Part shown: piece after piece, positions 1-5,800 of the stretch
How the letters are laid out: every line of letters starts with the position of its first letter
How positions within the stretch are numbered: the first letter of the stretch is position 1
Assembly: GCF_000718015.1 (NCBI RefSeq)
Contig: NZ_JODY01000064.1
Location: 1-9,599 of the forward strand
Length of the DNA stretch: 9,599 bases
Reading direction: 5' to 3'
Origin: Streptomyces catenulae
Lineage (GTDB): Bacteria > Actinomycetota > Actinomycetes > Streptomycetales > Streptomycetaceae
The notes under the pieces: generated by a model
Told to the model about the DNA's origin: nothing
Databases searched by the model: none
What the model saw: the letters and a program-made list of their open reading frames with translations, nothing else
Position numbers and translations under genes: made by a program

Positions 1-534
1 CTCCCGGTCCTCGCCCCCTACGGGCTGCCCGCCCCGCTCCCCGCGCCGTCCGCGAACGGCAGCACCTCGTTGCCGCTGCCCCCGCTCGCGCCCGTCGCGT
101 CGGACGGCGGCGGGGCGCACCCACCGGTCGGCGAACCGGCATTCGGCGACCCGACGTTCGGCCCCCCGTCGGCCGACCTCCCGTCGCCCGTCGCCGTCCC
201 GCTGCCCGCCCCGGCCGGGCCCACGCCGCCGCACCTCGATGCGCCGACCGGACCGCCGCCGACCGCCGAGGCCCCCGCCGGGCCGCAGCTCCCGGCCGGT
301 CAGCCGCCCGCCGCGCCCCCGGTGACGGGCCAACCGGCGACCGTCGCCGAACGCACCATGCACGCCGCCGGGTTCCTCCCCCTGATGCCCTGCCCCGGCG
401 CGTACGAGCCCTGGCCGTGCCGCTGTACGCAGTGCGGCCGGGAGGTCACCCCGACCTACCGTCAGGTCCGCGACGAGGCGTTCACCTGCGCCTGTCGCGG
501 TACGCGACGGCGCCGCCCCACCCGCAAACGCTGA
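1..534 (+). CDS. Proline/alanine-rich protein with C-terminal zinc-ribbon-like motif (5' partial)
   Basis: The frame is open from the first base of the window to a TGA at 532-534, so the start is upstream and only the last 177 residues are visible. The first ~115 are low-complexity, rich in Pro, Ala and Gly, and probably a disordered linker. The last ~60 look folded: a GAYEPWPCRC segment leads into C-x-C-x2-C (Cys codons at 418, 424 and 433), then about 17 residues later C-x-C (codons at 487 and 493), then a very basic end, RRRRPTRKR. Paired cysteines plus a basic tail suggest a zinc-binding nucleic-acid-contacting module. A similar PW-x-CRC-x2-CG-x-EV-x-P motif occurs at the C-terminus of various actinobacterial proteins, from memory. 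Function is unknown. A TTG at 70 could serve as an internal start, but coding-like codon use continues upstream of it. It converges on cobK with a 19-bp gap. Confidence 0.7.
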   Translation, partial: LPVLAPYGLPAPLPAPSANGSTSLPLPPLAPVASDGGGAHPPVGEPAFGDPTFGPPSADLPSPVAVPLPAPAGPTPPHLDAPTGPPPTAEAPAGPQLPAGQPPAAPPVTGQPATVAERTMHAAGFLPLMPCPGAYEPWPCRCTQCGREVTPTYRQVRDEAFTCACRGTRRRRPTRKR

Positions 535-553
535 CCGGCGGACGGCGTACCCC

Positions 554-1318
554 TCAGCCCAGCCGCTCCCGCAGCCACGCCACCGCCTCCGCCGGCCCCG
601 GCACCGTCGCCACCCCGACGGGCGCCGGGGGCCGGGTCACCAGCACGACCGGCACCCCGGCCTCCCGCGCGGCGGTGAGCTTGGGGGCGGTGGCGGCGGC
701 CCCGCTGTCCTTGGTGACGAGGACGTCGATACGGTGCGCCGCCAGCAGGGCCCGCTCCCCGTCGAGCGTGAACGGGCCCCGGTCGAGCAGCATCTCCATC
801 CGCGGCGGACGGGGCCCCTCCGGCGCGTCCACGGAACGCACGAGGAACCAGAGCGCGTCGAGATGCGCGAAACGGGCGAGGCCCATGCGGCCGGTGGTGA
901 GGAAGACCCGGCGGCCGAGCCCGGGCAGCGCGTCCGCCGCCTCGTCCAGCGACCCGACCCGATGCCAGACGTCACCGTCCTGCGGCGCCCAGCCCGGACG
1001 CCGCAGGGCCAGCAGCGGCACCCCGGTGGCAGCGGCAGCCCCCGCCGCGTTCGCGCTCATCGCCTCGGCGAACGGATGCGTCGCGTCAACCAGCACATCC
1101 ACCCCGTGCGCCCGCATCCAACCCACCAGCCCCGCCACCCCACCGAACCCCCCAACCCGCACCTCCCCCACAGGCAACCGCGGCGCCGCCACCCGCCCGG
1201 CCAGGGACGACGTAACCCGCACCCCGGTGCCCGCGAGCGCCCCGGCCAACTCCCTCGCCTCGGCGGTGCCACCGAGGATGAGCACGTGGGGGAGCCCCGG
1301 AGCAGCAGGATCAGTCAT
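554..1318 (-). CDS. cobK: Precorrin-6A reductase CobK/CbiJ
   Basis: Predicted cytosolic NADPH-dependent reductase that reduces precorrin-6A (or its cobalt form) to the 6B form in corrin-ring synthesis. The 254-residue product has the family signatures: an N-terminal nucleotide-binding LILGGTAEAR (residues 13-22), DATHPFA (78-84), VFLTTGRMGL (138-147), RGPFTLDGE (180-188) and VTKDSGA (201-207). Length matches the family (about 240-260). ATG at 1318 was chosen because the Rossmann-type first strand begins about 10 residues later, as in homologues. The frame is also open to an ATG at 1396, but those 26 extra residues are a repetitive Pro/Lys/Arg stretch unlike the family. A GAAGG about 11 nt before 1318 is only a mediocre ribosome site. 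It lies 119 bp downstream of the lipoprotein gene on the same strand, so read-through from the low-GC cassette is possible. CobL and CobM, which act next to it in the pathway, are encoded further along. Confidence 0.95.
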   Translation of the reverse strand: MTDPAAPGLPHVLILGGTAEARELAGALAGTGVRVTSSLAGRVAAPRLPVGEVRVGGFGGVAGLVGWMRAHGVDVLVDATHPFAEAMSANAAGAAAATGVPLLALRRPGWAPQDGDVWHRVGSLDEAADALPGLGRRVFLTTGRMGLARFAHLDALWFLVRSVDAPEGPRPPRMEMLLDRGPFTLDGERALLAAHRIDVLVTKDSGAAATAPKLTAAREAGVPVVLVTRPPAPVGVATVPGPAEAVAWLRERLG

Positions 1319-1330
1319 CGGTCCGGGGCC

Positions 1331-1357
1331 CTTCGGATGCTTCGGATACTTCGGCGG
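1331..1357. repeat. Three tandem 9-bp repeats in the cobK leader
   Basis: CTTCGGATG, CTTCGGATA and CTTCGGCGG follow each other without gaps, 13 bp upstream of the chosen cobK ATG. Read on the minus strand in the cobK frame they would encode a PKY-PKH-PKG pattern. They could be slippage-prone leader sequence or mark an N-terminal extension. No function is evident. Confidence 0.6.
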
Positions 1358-1437
1358 CGGAAAACGCCTTGGAAGGGTACGGGAGGGGGCTCGCATACCC
1401 GAGCGGGCGCCTTACTCCGCGGTCTCCGGGGCGGCCG

Positions 1438-2022
1438 TCACTTCGACCAGTAGGGGTCACGGAGGTCGGGCGTGTGATCCGGAGCCCCGCTGGAAGCCTC
1501 GGGGAACGAATCCCCCTCTTCGCCCGCGATATCGCCGCTGGGACCGGACGACACCGCGCTCACTCCGACGCTGATGTACACATCGCCGGAACCACCGACG
1601 TCAATTTTTGCGATACAGCCGTCCGAAGCTTCGCTCAGAAGCGATGGCCTGCCATTGTTCTGCTCCTTGATCTCAAACCCCTTCTCCTCCCAGCGGCGCG
1701 ACACGATCTCAAGGAGTTCCTTTTTCTTCCCCTGCGATATCTGTGTGCGCAGATGGCGCTGCCGACTCACGTCCATCTCGCCATCCGCTTCGTTGGTGAA
1801 AGAATTTCTACGCTCCGACATGTGCGCGGGACCGTCACGCCACCGAAGGCGAGGACGAACCCCTGCCAACGTATCGTCCAGTACGGAATCGACACGCTCA
1901 AGCGCTTTGTTCACCGTGGGATAAGAAGCGTCTCCACCACCCGGGATAAGCGAGCAACCAGAAAAGGCAGCGAAAGAGATGACGGCGACCAAAGCATCCC
2001 GCCAGACCTTACGAGAGAACAC
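1438..2022 (-). CDS. Predicted lipoprotein of unknown function, third gene of the WXG/hydrolase cassette
   Basis: The product is about 194 residues and is likely exported and lipidated. It has a basic N-terminus (FSRKVWRD), a hydrophobic core (ALVAVISFAAF) and a lipobox-like FSGC with the modifiable Cys near residue 23; Phe at -3 is less usual than Leu. The mature part is hydrophilic, with a Lys/Glu-rich region (KKKELLEIVSRRWEEKGFEI), then a GCIAKIDVGGSGDVYISVGV stretch that looks like beta strands, and an acidic Ser/Gly/Pro-rich tail. I do not recognise a family. Starts compete: GTG 2031, ATG 2028 and GTG 2022 are all in frame. I chose 2022 because GGGAGG (2036-2031) sits 8 nt before it, while it is too close to the other two. 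Either way the gene meets or overlaps the hydrolase stop (TGA 2030-2028), implying translational coupling. Roles as a hydrolase partner or immunity protein are inference only. Confidence 0.8.
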   Translation of the reverse strand: MFSRKVWRDALVAVISFAAFSGCSLIPGGGDASYPTVNKALERVDSVLDDTLAGVRPRLRWRDGPAHMSERRNSFTNEADGEMDVSRQRHLRTQISQGKKKELLEIVSRRWEEKGFEIKEQNNGRPSLLSEASDGCIAKIDVGGSGDVYISVGVSAVSSGPSGDIAGEEGDSFPEASSGAPDHTPDLRDPYWSK

Positions 2023-2027
2023 AGACA

Positions 2028-3680
2028 TCACCTCCCTGCCTGAAGAGAGACCTTCTCCGGGTGGCCGGCGACGATCGCCCCCATGTTTCCCAAGGAGTCA
2101 CCGCCGTCCGGATCCTTGAAGTAGTTCGAATGTGAGTGAAATGGCTCGCCGTCCGCAACACCGAAGCGAATCCCGCCGAAATCTTGACTGGCCGGGTCCT
2201 GACCGAACCACAGTTGATGCGGGTTAAATATGGAACCGATCGCTATCCCGACCGATCCCCCCATGGATTCCTTTTTGGAAGGCGCGTGGGTGACCGGGTC
2301 ATTCTCCGCGGCGCCCACCCAGACATGGCCCTTGCCCACGCCGAGGTCCTCCGCCTTCTGCGCTCCCGTACCAGGGCTTCCCACAAGGATGATGTCGTCA
2401 GCGGGTATACCGCCCGGGCGCTGCGCCCCCTGGCCCACAGCAAAGGAACCGTAGCTGTGACCGATCGCCGTGACGTGCGGCTTCTCTCCCTGGTGGGTTG
2501 CCTGAACCCCTTCGAGAAAGGTGCCGAAATCCGCCCCGCCCCGCTTGCCCGGTCCGTCTGCGGCGACCTCGATGCTCTGCGGCGCGTCGTACCCGAGCCA
2601 GACGATCGAGGCGGTTTTCCTGCCGCCCGCATCGCCCGATGAATTCCAGACCTGCTGCGCCCGATCACCGTCCTCACCGCCCACGCTCTCCAGCGTGGTG
2701 CTGAAACCGGGCACATACGCAGCGACGTTATCGGCCGTATCAGGGTTCCCGTACGACAGAATGGCCCGTCCCTGCCCCTCTCCTCCAATTCCAAGGAGGA
2801 GCGGCTCGGGCACCTTCCCGTCATCCCGGTCAAGGCGGTCCCTGATGGCGCGGTAGCCCTTCTGCTTTTCTTCCTGCTCTTCCGACATCGGCGAACCGGG
2901 CGGATGCGCGTCGATCAGCCGGTCGAGGTTGACGCGGTTCGCCTCGTCTCGGGTTTCGGCGGGTATGCCGTCGAGATTTCCGATGACGTCGGGGTTCAGT
3001 GCCAGCTGCTCGTCCCGCTCCTCCTGGCTCAGGCCGTTCCACCATTCATGGACCTTTTTCGGGTCCGTTCCCCGGTGCGGAGCAGAATCGAGGCCGACCG
3101 CGGTACCCGCGATCTGGGAGATGTCGGAGGCGTCCCGCCGAGATTCCCGGCTGTCGACCTTCAGGCCACGATCAGCCTGGAGCCGGGATATGGCGACGGA
3201 GTAGCGGCCGTCGATCTCGTCGACGGTGCGCCGGACACTGAGGATTTCCCCCTCGAGGTCACGCCGTTCGACCTCTGCGTCAGGGGTGCCTGCGTCCGGA
3301 TCTCCCGTCGGGATGGAGCCCTCGTCCTTGTACGTCACTTCCCCGCTGGGCAACACCTTGAGGCCCTTCGCGGCGGCGTCGTCGAGGAGTTTGCGCAGCC
3401 GCTTCTGTTGCTCTTTCATCTCGGTGACGAAACCGTCGATGGTGGCCTCGATGAGCGTGCATTCCTGGGAGCCGAACTGGAAGTTCTTCTCAAGGCGGTC
3501 CAGGCGACTCTGCGCAGCGTCAGCCGCCTTGCCCGACCAGTCGCTTTTCAGCGGGCGGCGCAGGTAGGTTTCCACCCGGTCCTGGTAGCCACCGAAGCGA
3601 TGTGCCGATCGCGCCCATTCCTCCTTGGCCTCTTCCAGGGCGGAAAAGCGAAGGTCTTGGATTTCCTGAAGAGTGGGCAT
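2028..3680 (-). CDS. DUF1023-type alpha/beta hydrolase with WXG-like N-terminal domain
   Basis: The 550-residue protein has two parts. Residues 1-110 are helical and charged with a WSG motif at 48-50 between helices, like the WXG100/LXG-type N-termini of actinobacterial type VII-associated proteins. Residues 135-175 look like a coiled-coil linker. Residues 212-250 carry the WWNGLSQEERDEQL and IGNLDGIPAETRDEANR segments typical of proteins with the DUF1023 hydrolase domain, which fills about 300-550. The nucleophile elbow is GHSYGS with Ser409; Asp461 (ENDPVTH) and His517 (FHSHSNYF, or His515) are sensible triad partners, so the enzyme looks intact. The substrate is unknown; esters or lipids are a guess. 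There is no signal peptide, which fits cytosolic or ESX-type export. The ATG lies 6 bp after the WXG-like gene's stop, and the 3' end overlaps or abuts the lipoprotein start. Codon use is less GC-rich than in the cob genes, with more AAA, ATA and TTT, suggesting separate acquisition. Confidence 0.9.
   Translation of the reverse strand: MPTLQEIQDLRFSALEEAKEEWARSAHRFGGYQDRVETYLRRPLKSDWSGKAADAAQSRLDRLEKNFQFGSQECTLIEATIDGFVTEMKEQQKRLRKLLDDAAAKGLKVLPSGEVTYKDEGSIPTGDPDAGTPDAEVERRDLEGEILSVRRTVDEIDGRYSVAISRLQADRGLKVDSRESRRDASDISQIAGTAVGLDSAPHRGTDPKKVHEWWNGLSQEERDEQLALNPDVIGNLDGIPAETRDEANRVNLDRLIDAHPPGSPMSEEQEEKQKGYRAIRDRLDRDDGKVPEPLLLGIGGEGQGRAILSYGNPDTADNVAAYVPGFSTTLESVGGEDGDRAQQVWNSSGDAGGRKTASIVWLGYDAPQSIEVAADGPGKRGGADFGTFLEGVQATHQGEKPHVTAIGHSYGSFAVGQGAQRPGGIPADDIILVGSPGTGAQKAEDLGVGKGHVWVGAAENDPVTHAPSKKESMGGSVGIAIGSIFNPHQLWFGQDPASQDFGGIRFGVADGEPFHSHSNYFKDPDGGDSLGNMGAIVAGHPEKVSLQAGR
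2031..2036 (-). promoter_or_regulatory. Ribosome binding site deciding the lipoprotein start
   Basis: On the minus strand GGGAGG ends at 2031, inside the last codons of the hydrolase gene. Its distance is 8 nt to GTG 2022, 2 nt to ATG 2028, and it overlaps GTG 2031. The spacing favours 2022. Confidence 0.5.
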
Positions 3681-3686
3681 CAGGCA

Positions 3687-4070
3687 TCATCCGAACGGGC
3701 TGTTGTGGCGCGACTGCGCTGCGGGCAGGACCATGGCCGGACTTTCGGAGCGCTGAGTGAAGGACCTGGCGGTGTTGTCGTCGTTCCGCTCATAGTTGTC
3801 CGCGGAATTCCGGAGGGATTGTGCGACGTCCCCGCATTCCTTCCGAACGTCACCGAGCCTGGCCTGCCAGGAGTGGTGTGTCCGCATGAGTTGCTGGGCG
3901 AAGGAGAAACCCGTGGTCTGGCCGGGCACGCCGTGGTGATGCGCGTTCAGCGCGCTGACGGCGGACCCCACCCCCGATTGCATTTCCTCGCTCTGGCCCG
4001 CTGCGGTGCGCAGCGTCTTCGGCTGCACATCGGTATCCGGCACAACAGCCCCCGATTCCCCGTTTTCCAC
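3687..4070 (-). CDS. WXG100-like small protein, first gene of the cassette
   Basis: The 127-residue product is mostly helical, without Cys-rich or membrane segments. A central Gly/His turn region (ALNAHHHGVPGQ, 40-51) and Trp68 are followed by a helix ending in YERND (93-97), which fits the YxxxD/E C-terminal signal of type VII (ESX) substrates. Size, single Trp and position just before a DUF1023 hydrolase fit the ESAT-6/WXG100 superfamily, but a strict W-x-G turn is absent, so it is WXG100-like rather than canonical. It may pair with the WXG-like N-terminus of the hydrolase. The frame opens at GTG 4070, with no good ribosome site. GTG at 4043 (residue 10), with G-rich sequence upstream, is a credible alternative that would remove the poorly structured first nine residues. 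The gap to the hydrolase ATG is 6 bp, so the genes are co-transcribed. Confidence 0.78.
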   Translation of the reverse strand: MENGESGAVVPDTDVQPKTLRTAAGQSEEMQSGVGSAVSALNAHHHGVPGQTTGFSFAQQLMRTHHSWQARLGDVRKECGDVAQSLRNSADNYERNDDNTARSFTQRSESPAMVLPAAQSRHNSPFG

Positions 4071-4088
4071 ACTTGGTGAGACAGCCGT

Positions 4089-4101
4089 TCACCCTAGGTG
4101 A
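4089..4101. promoter_or_regulatory. Inverted repeat TCACC-CTA-GGTGA between cassette and cbiD, possible operator
   Basis: A perfect 5-bp inverted repeat with a 3-nt centre lies 19 bp upstream of the cassette's first GTG. On the minus strand TAGGGT (4096-4091) within it fits a TAnnnT -10 box, which would start transcription about 15 nt before the GTG. No convincing -35 is present. A regulator binding here could block the cassette promoter, but 5-bp arms can occur by chance. Confidence 0.3.
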
Positions 4102-4132
4102 TACGTGCAGATGGCACGCTTGTGCGGCGGGA

Positions 4133-4153
4133 TTCGGCCGGTGGCAGGCCGAA
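4133..4153 (+). promoter_or_regulatory. Hairpin in the presumed cbiD leader
   Basis: TTCGGCC (4133-4139) and GGCCGAA (4147-4153) are perfect 7-bp complementary arms around a 7-nt loop. If cbiD starts at 4252 or later this sits in its leader, or it could terminate stray transcripts. The conserved cores of a cobalamin riboswitch are not seen here. Function is undetermined. Confidence 0.35.
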
Positions 4154-4251
4154 AGGTGGCGGCGGGCCGTGCGGTGCCGGGCATTCCGGGCGTACGGCGG
4201 AAGGCGTGGCTGCCGCCCCCGTGTACGACCCCGCCCCCGGCGCTCCCCGGG

Positions 4252-5505
4252 ATGGCAGGGGAACATGGGCGGGCGGCTCAGGTGTCGCGTATCGGTGGTG
4301 TGGCGGCCGTGGGCCGGGTGGTGAAAGGGCAGGTGGCGACGGTGGGTGCGTCCGGCGCGGGGCCGGTGGGGTCGCAGGGCGCGGAGGGCGGGCGCAGTGC
4401 GCAGTTGGCGCATACCGGGCTGCGGGCCGGGTGGACGACGGGGGCGTGTGCGACGGCGGCGGGGGCGGCGGCGTACACGGCGCTGTTGACCGGGGAGTTC
4501 CCGGATCCGGTGCGGATCGCGTTGCCCAAGGGGCACACGCCGTCGTTCGCGCTGGCCAAGGAGGAGTTGGCCGCGGACCGGTCGTGGGCGACGGCGGCGG
4601 TGGTGAAGGACGCGGGGGACGATCCGGATGTGACACACGGGGCGCTGATCCGGGTGACGGTGCGGGAGCTGCCGGCCGGTTCGGGGGTGGTCTTCCGGGC
4701 GGGGCCCGGCGTGGGGACGGTGACCCGCCCGGGGCTGCCGCTGGATGTCGGCGAACCGGCGATCAACCCGGTGCCGCGGCAGTTGATCTCCGGGCATCTG
4801 GCCGAGGTGGCGGCGCGGTACGGCGGGCGCGGCGACGTCGAGGTCGAGGTCTCCGTCGACCACGGTGCGGAGATCGCGCGCAGCACCTGGAATCCGCGGC
4901 TGGGCATCCTCGGCGGGCTGTCGATCCTGGGGACGACCGGCGTCGTGGTGCCGTACTCCTGCTCGGCGTGGATCGACTCGATCCGGCGCGGCGTGGACGT
5001 GGCGCGCGCGGCGGGGCGGCGCCATGTGGCGGGCTGTACGGGGTCCACGTCGGAGAAGGTCGCGGTGGCGCTGTACGGGCTGCCCGAGGACGCGCTGCTG
5101 GACATGGGGGACTTCGCGGGCGCGGTGCTGAAGTACGTACGGCGCCATCCGGTGGAGCGGCTGACGGTGTGCGGCGGGTTCGCGAAGCTGTCGAAGCTGG
5201 CGGCCGGGCATCTCGATCTGCATTCGGCGCGCTCGCAGGTGGACAAGGGGTTCCTGGCGGAGCTGGCCCGGCGCGGGGGCGCGGACGAGGCGCTGGCCGC
5301 CGAGGTCGAGGGCGCCAACACGGGGCTCGGGGCGCTCCAGTTGTGCGCCGCCGCCGGTGTACCCCTGGGCGATCTGGTGGCCGCCACCGCCCGGGACGAG
5401 GCGCTGGCGGTGCTGCGGGGCGCGCCCGTCACCGTTGACGTGGTGTGCATCGACCGGGCCGGACTGGTCGTGGGGCGGTCGGAGCCCCGGGGACCGGGGG
5501 CGTAG
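4252..5505 (+). CDS. cbiD: Cobalt-precorrin-5B (C1)-methyltransferase CbiD
   Basis: CbiD transfers a methyl group from S-adenosylmethionine to C-1 of cobalt-precorrin-5B, giving cobalt-precorrin-6A in the early-cobalt route; CobF does the equivalent step in the classical aerobic route. The family signature GWTTGACATAAGAA begins near residue 60, followed by FPDPVRIALPKG, KDAGDDPDVTHGALI, GVGTVTRPGLPL, the glycine-rich ILGTTGVVVPYSCSAW and the C-terminal GANTGLGALQLCAA-like segment. The chosen ATG gives 417 residues, longer than usual (about 350-390); the first ~50 are poorly conserved-looking. The frame is open up to GTG 4105 and GTG 4342 is a shorter option (AGG 8 nt upstream, 387 residues), so the start is uncertain. 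The 181-bp gap to the divergent cassette contains two inverted repeats. The TAG stop lies within a G-rich run. Its product is the substrate of CobK. Confidence 0.93.
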   Translation: MAGEHGRAAQVSRIGGVAAVGRVVKGQVATVGASGAGPVGSQGAEGGRSAQLAHTGLRAGWTTGACATAAGAAAYTALLTGEFPDPVRIALPKGHTPSFALAKEELAADRSWATAAVVKDAGDDPDVTHGALIRVTVRELPAGSGVVFRAGPGVGTVTRPGLPLDVGEPAINPVPRQLISGHLAEVAARYGGRGDVEVEVSVDHGAEIARSTWNPRLGILGGLSILGTTGVVVPYSCSAWIDSIRRGVDVARAAGRRHVAGCTGSTSEKVAVALYGLPEDALLDMGDFAGAVLKYVRRHPVERLTVCGGFAKLSKLAAGHLDLHSARSQVDKGFLAELARRGGADEALAAEVEGANTGLGALQLCAAAGVPLGDLVAATARDEALAVLRGAPVTVDVVCIDRAGLVVGRSEPRGPGA

Positions 5506-5530
5506 GGGCGGGCGCCGCGGGGGGGGGGGG
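5496..5530 (+). other. G-run cluster with quadruplex pattern at the end of cbiD
   Basis: Four G-runs of 5, 4, 3 and 12 bases are separated by CGTA, C and CGCCGC, fitting the G3+N1-7 quadruplex pattern. The cbiD TAG (5503-5505) lies in the first loop. The 12-G homopolymer (5519-5530) is also a likely sequencing or assembly weak point. It might slow or end transcription; this is inference. Confidence 0.5.
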
Positions 5531-5580
5531 CCTCCTTTGCCTCCCGCCCGACCGTGGACGGAGGCGGCGCCGCGCGCGGG

Positions 5581-5740
5581 GAGGGGCGTGGGGACTGGCT
5601 GCGCGCGCCGGGGCGTGGGATCTGGCGCCGCACTCCGGGGCGTGGGATCTGGCACTGCGCGCGGGGGCGTGGGTCTGGCGCCGCACGCCGGGGCGCGGGC
5701 TCCGGCTCCGCACGCCGGGCGTGGGACCTCGCACCGCACG
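5581..5740. repeat. 27-bp minisatellite, six tandem degenerate copies
   Basis: Six head-to-tail units, at 5581-5607, 5608-5634, 5635-5661, 5662-5687, 5688-5714 and 5715-5740, are 26-27 bp long. Most share a GGGGCGTGGGA-like core followed by CTGGC and a GCGC/CGCAC-type end; the later copies diverge more. A decayed seventh copy may start at 5741. There are no unique spacers between units. The array fills most of the gap between converging cbiD and cobM. Open frames cross it, but they look like Arg/Pro/Ala low-complexity artefacts. Confidence 0.8.
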
Positions 5741-5742
5741 CC

Positions 5743-5757
5743 GGGGCCCGGCGCCCC
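5743..5757. terminator. Possible GC hairpin terminator between converging cbiD and cobM
   Basis: GGGGC (5743-5747) and GCCCC (5753-5757) are perfect arms around a 5-nt loop, 44 bp beyond the cobM stop and near the repeat array. There is no T-tract, but many actinobacterial terminators lack one. The short stem makes this weak; the rest of 5506-5800 holds only the G-run and repeats. Confidence 0.25.
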
Positions 5758-5800
5758 TGCCCGACCCCGCTTCCGCCTCCGGCCCCGGCCCCGCCTCCGC

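Noticed and set aside
1369..2043. 224-codon plus-strand open frame
   Set aside because: It is antisense to the lipoprotein gene, which has a signal peptide, ribosome site and overlap with its upstream neighbour; the antisense product has no recognisable features.
2904..4079. 391-codon plus-strand open frame antisense to the hydrolase and WXG-like gene
   Set aside because: It runs opposite two motif-supported genes of the cassette and has no recognised domain.
4071..4251. Cobalamin riboswitch upstream of cbiD, and likewise upstream of cobL at 8026-8160
   Set aside because: No recognisable conserved B12-box core is visible by eye; a covariance model (RF00174) would decide.
5581..5740. CRISPR array
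   Set aside because: Units are tandem with no unique spacers and drift progressively; no cas gene is nearby.
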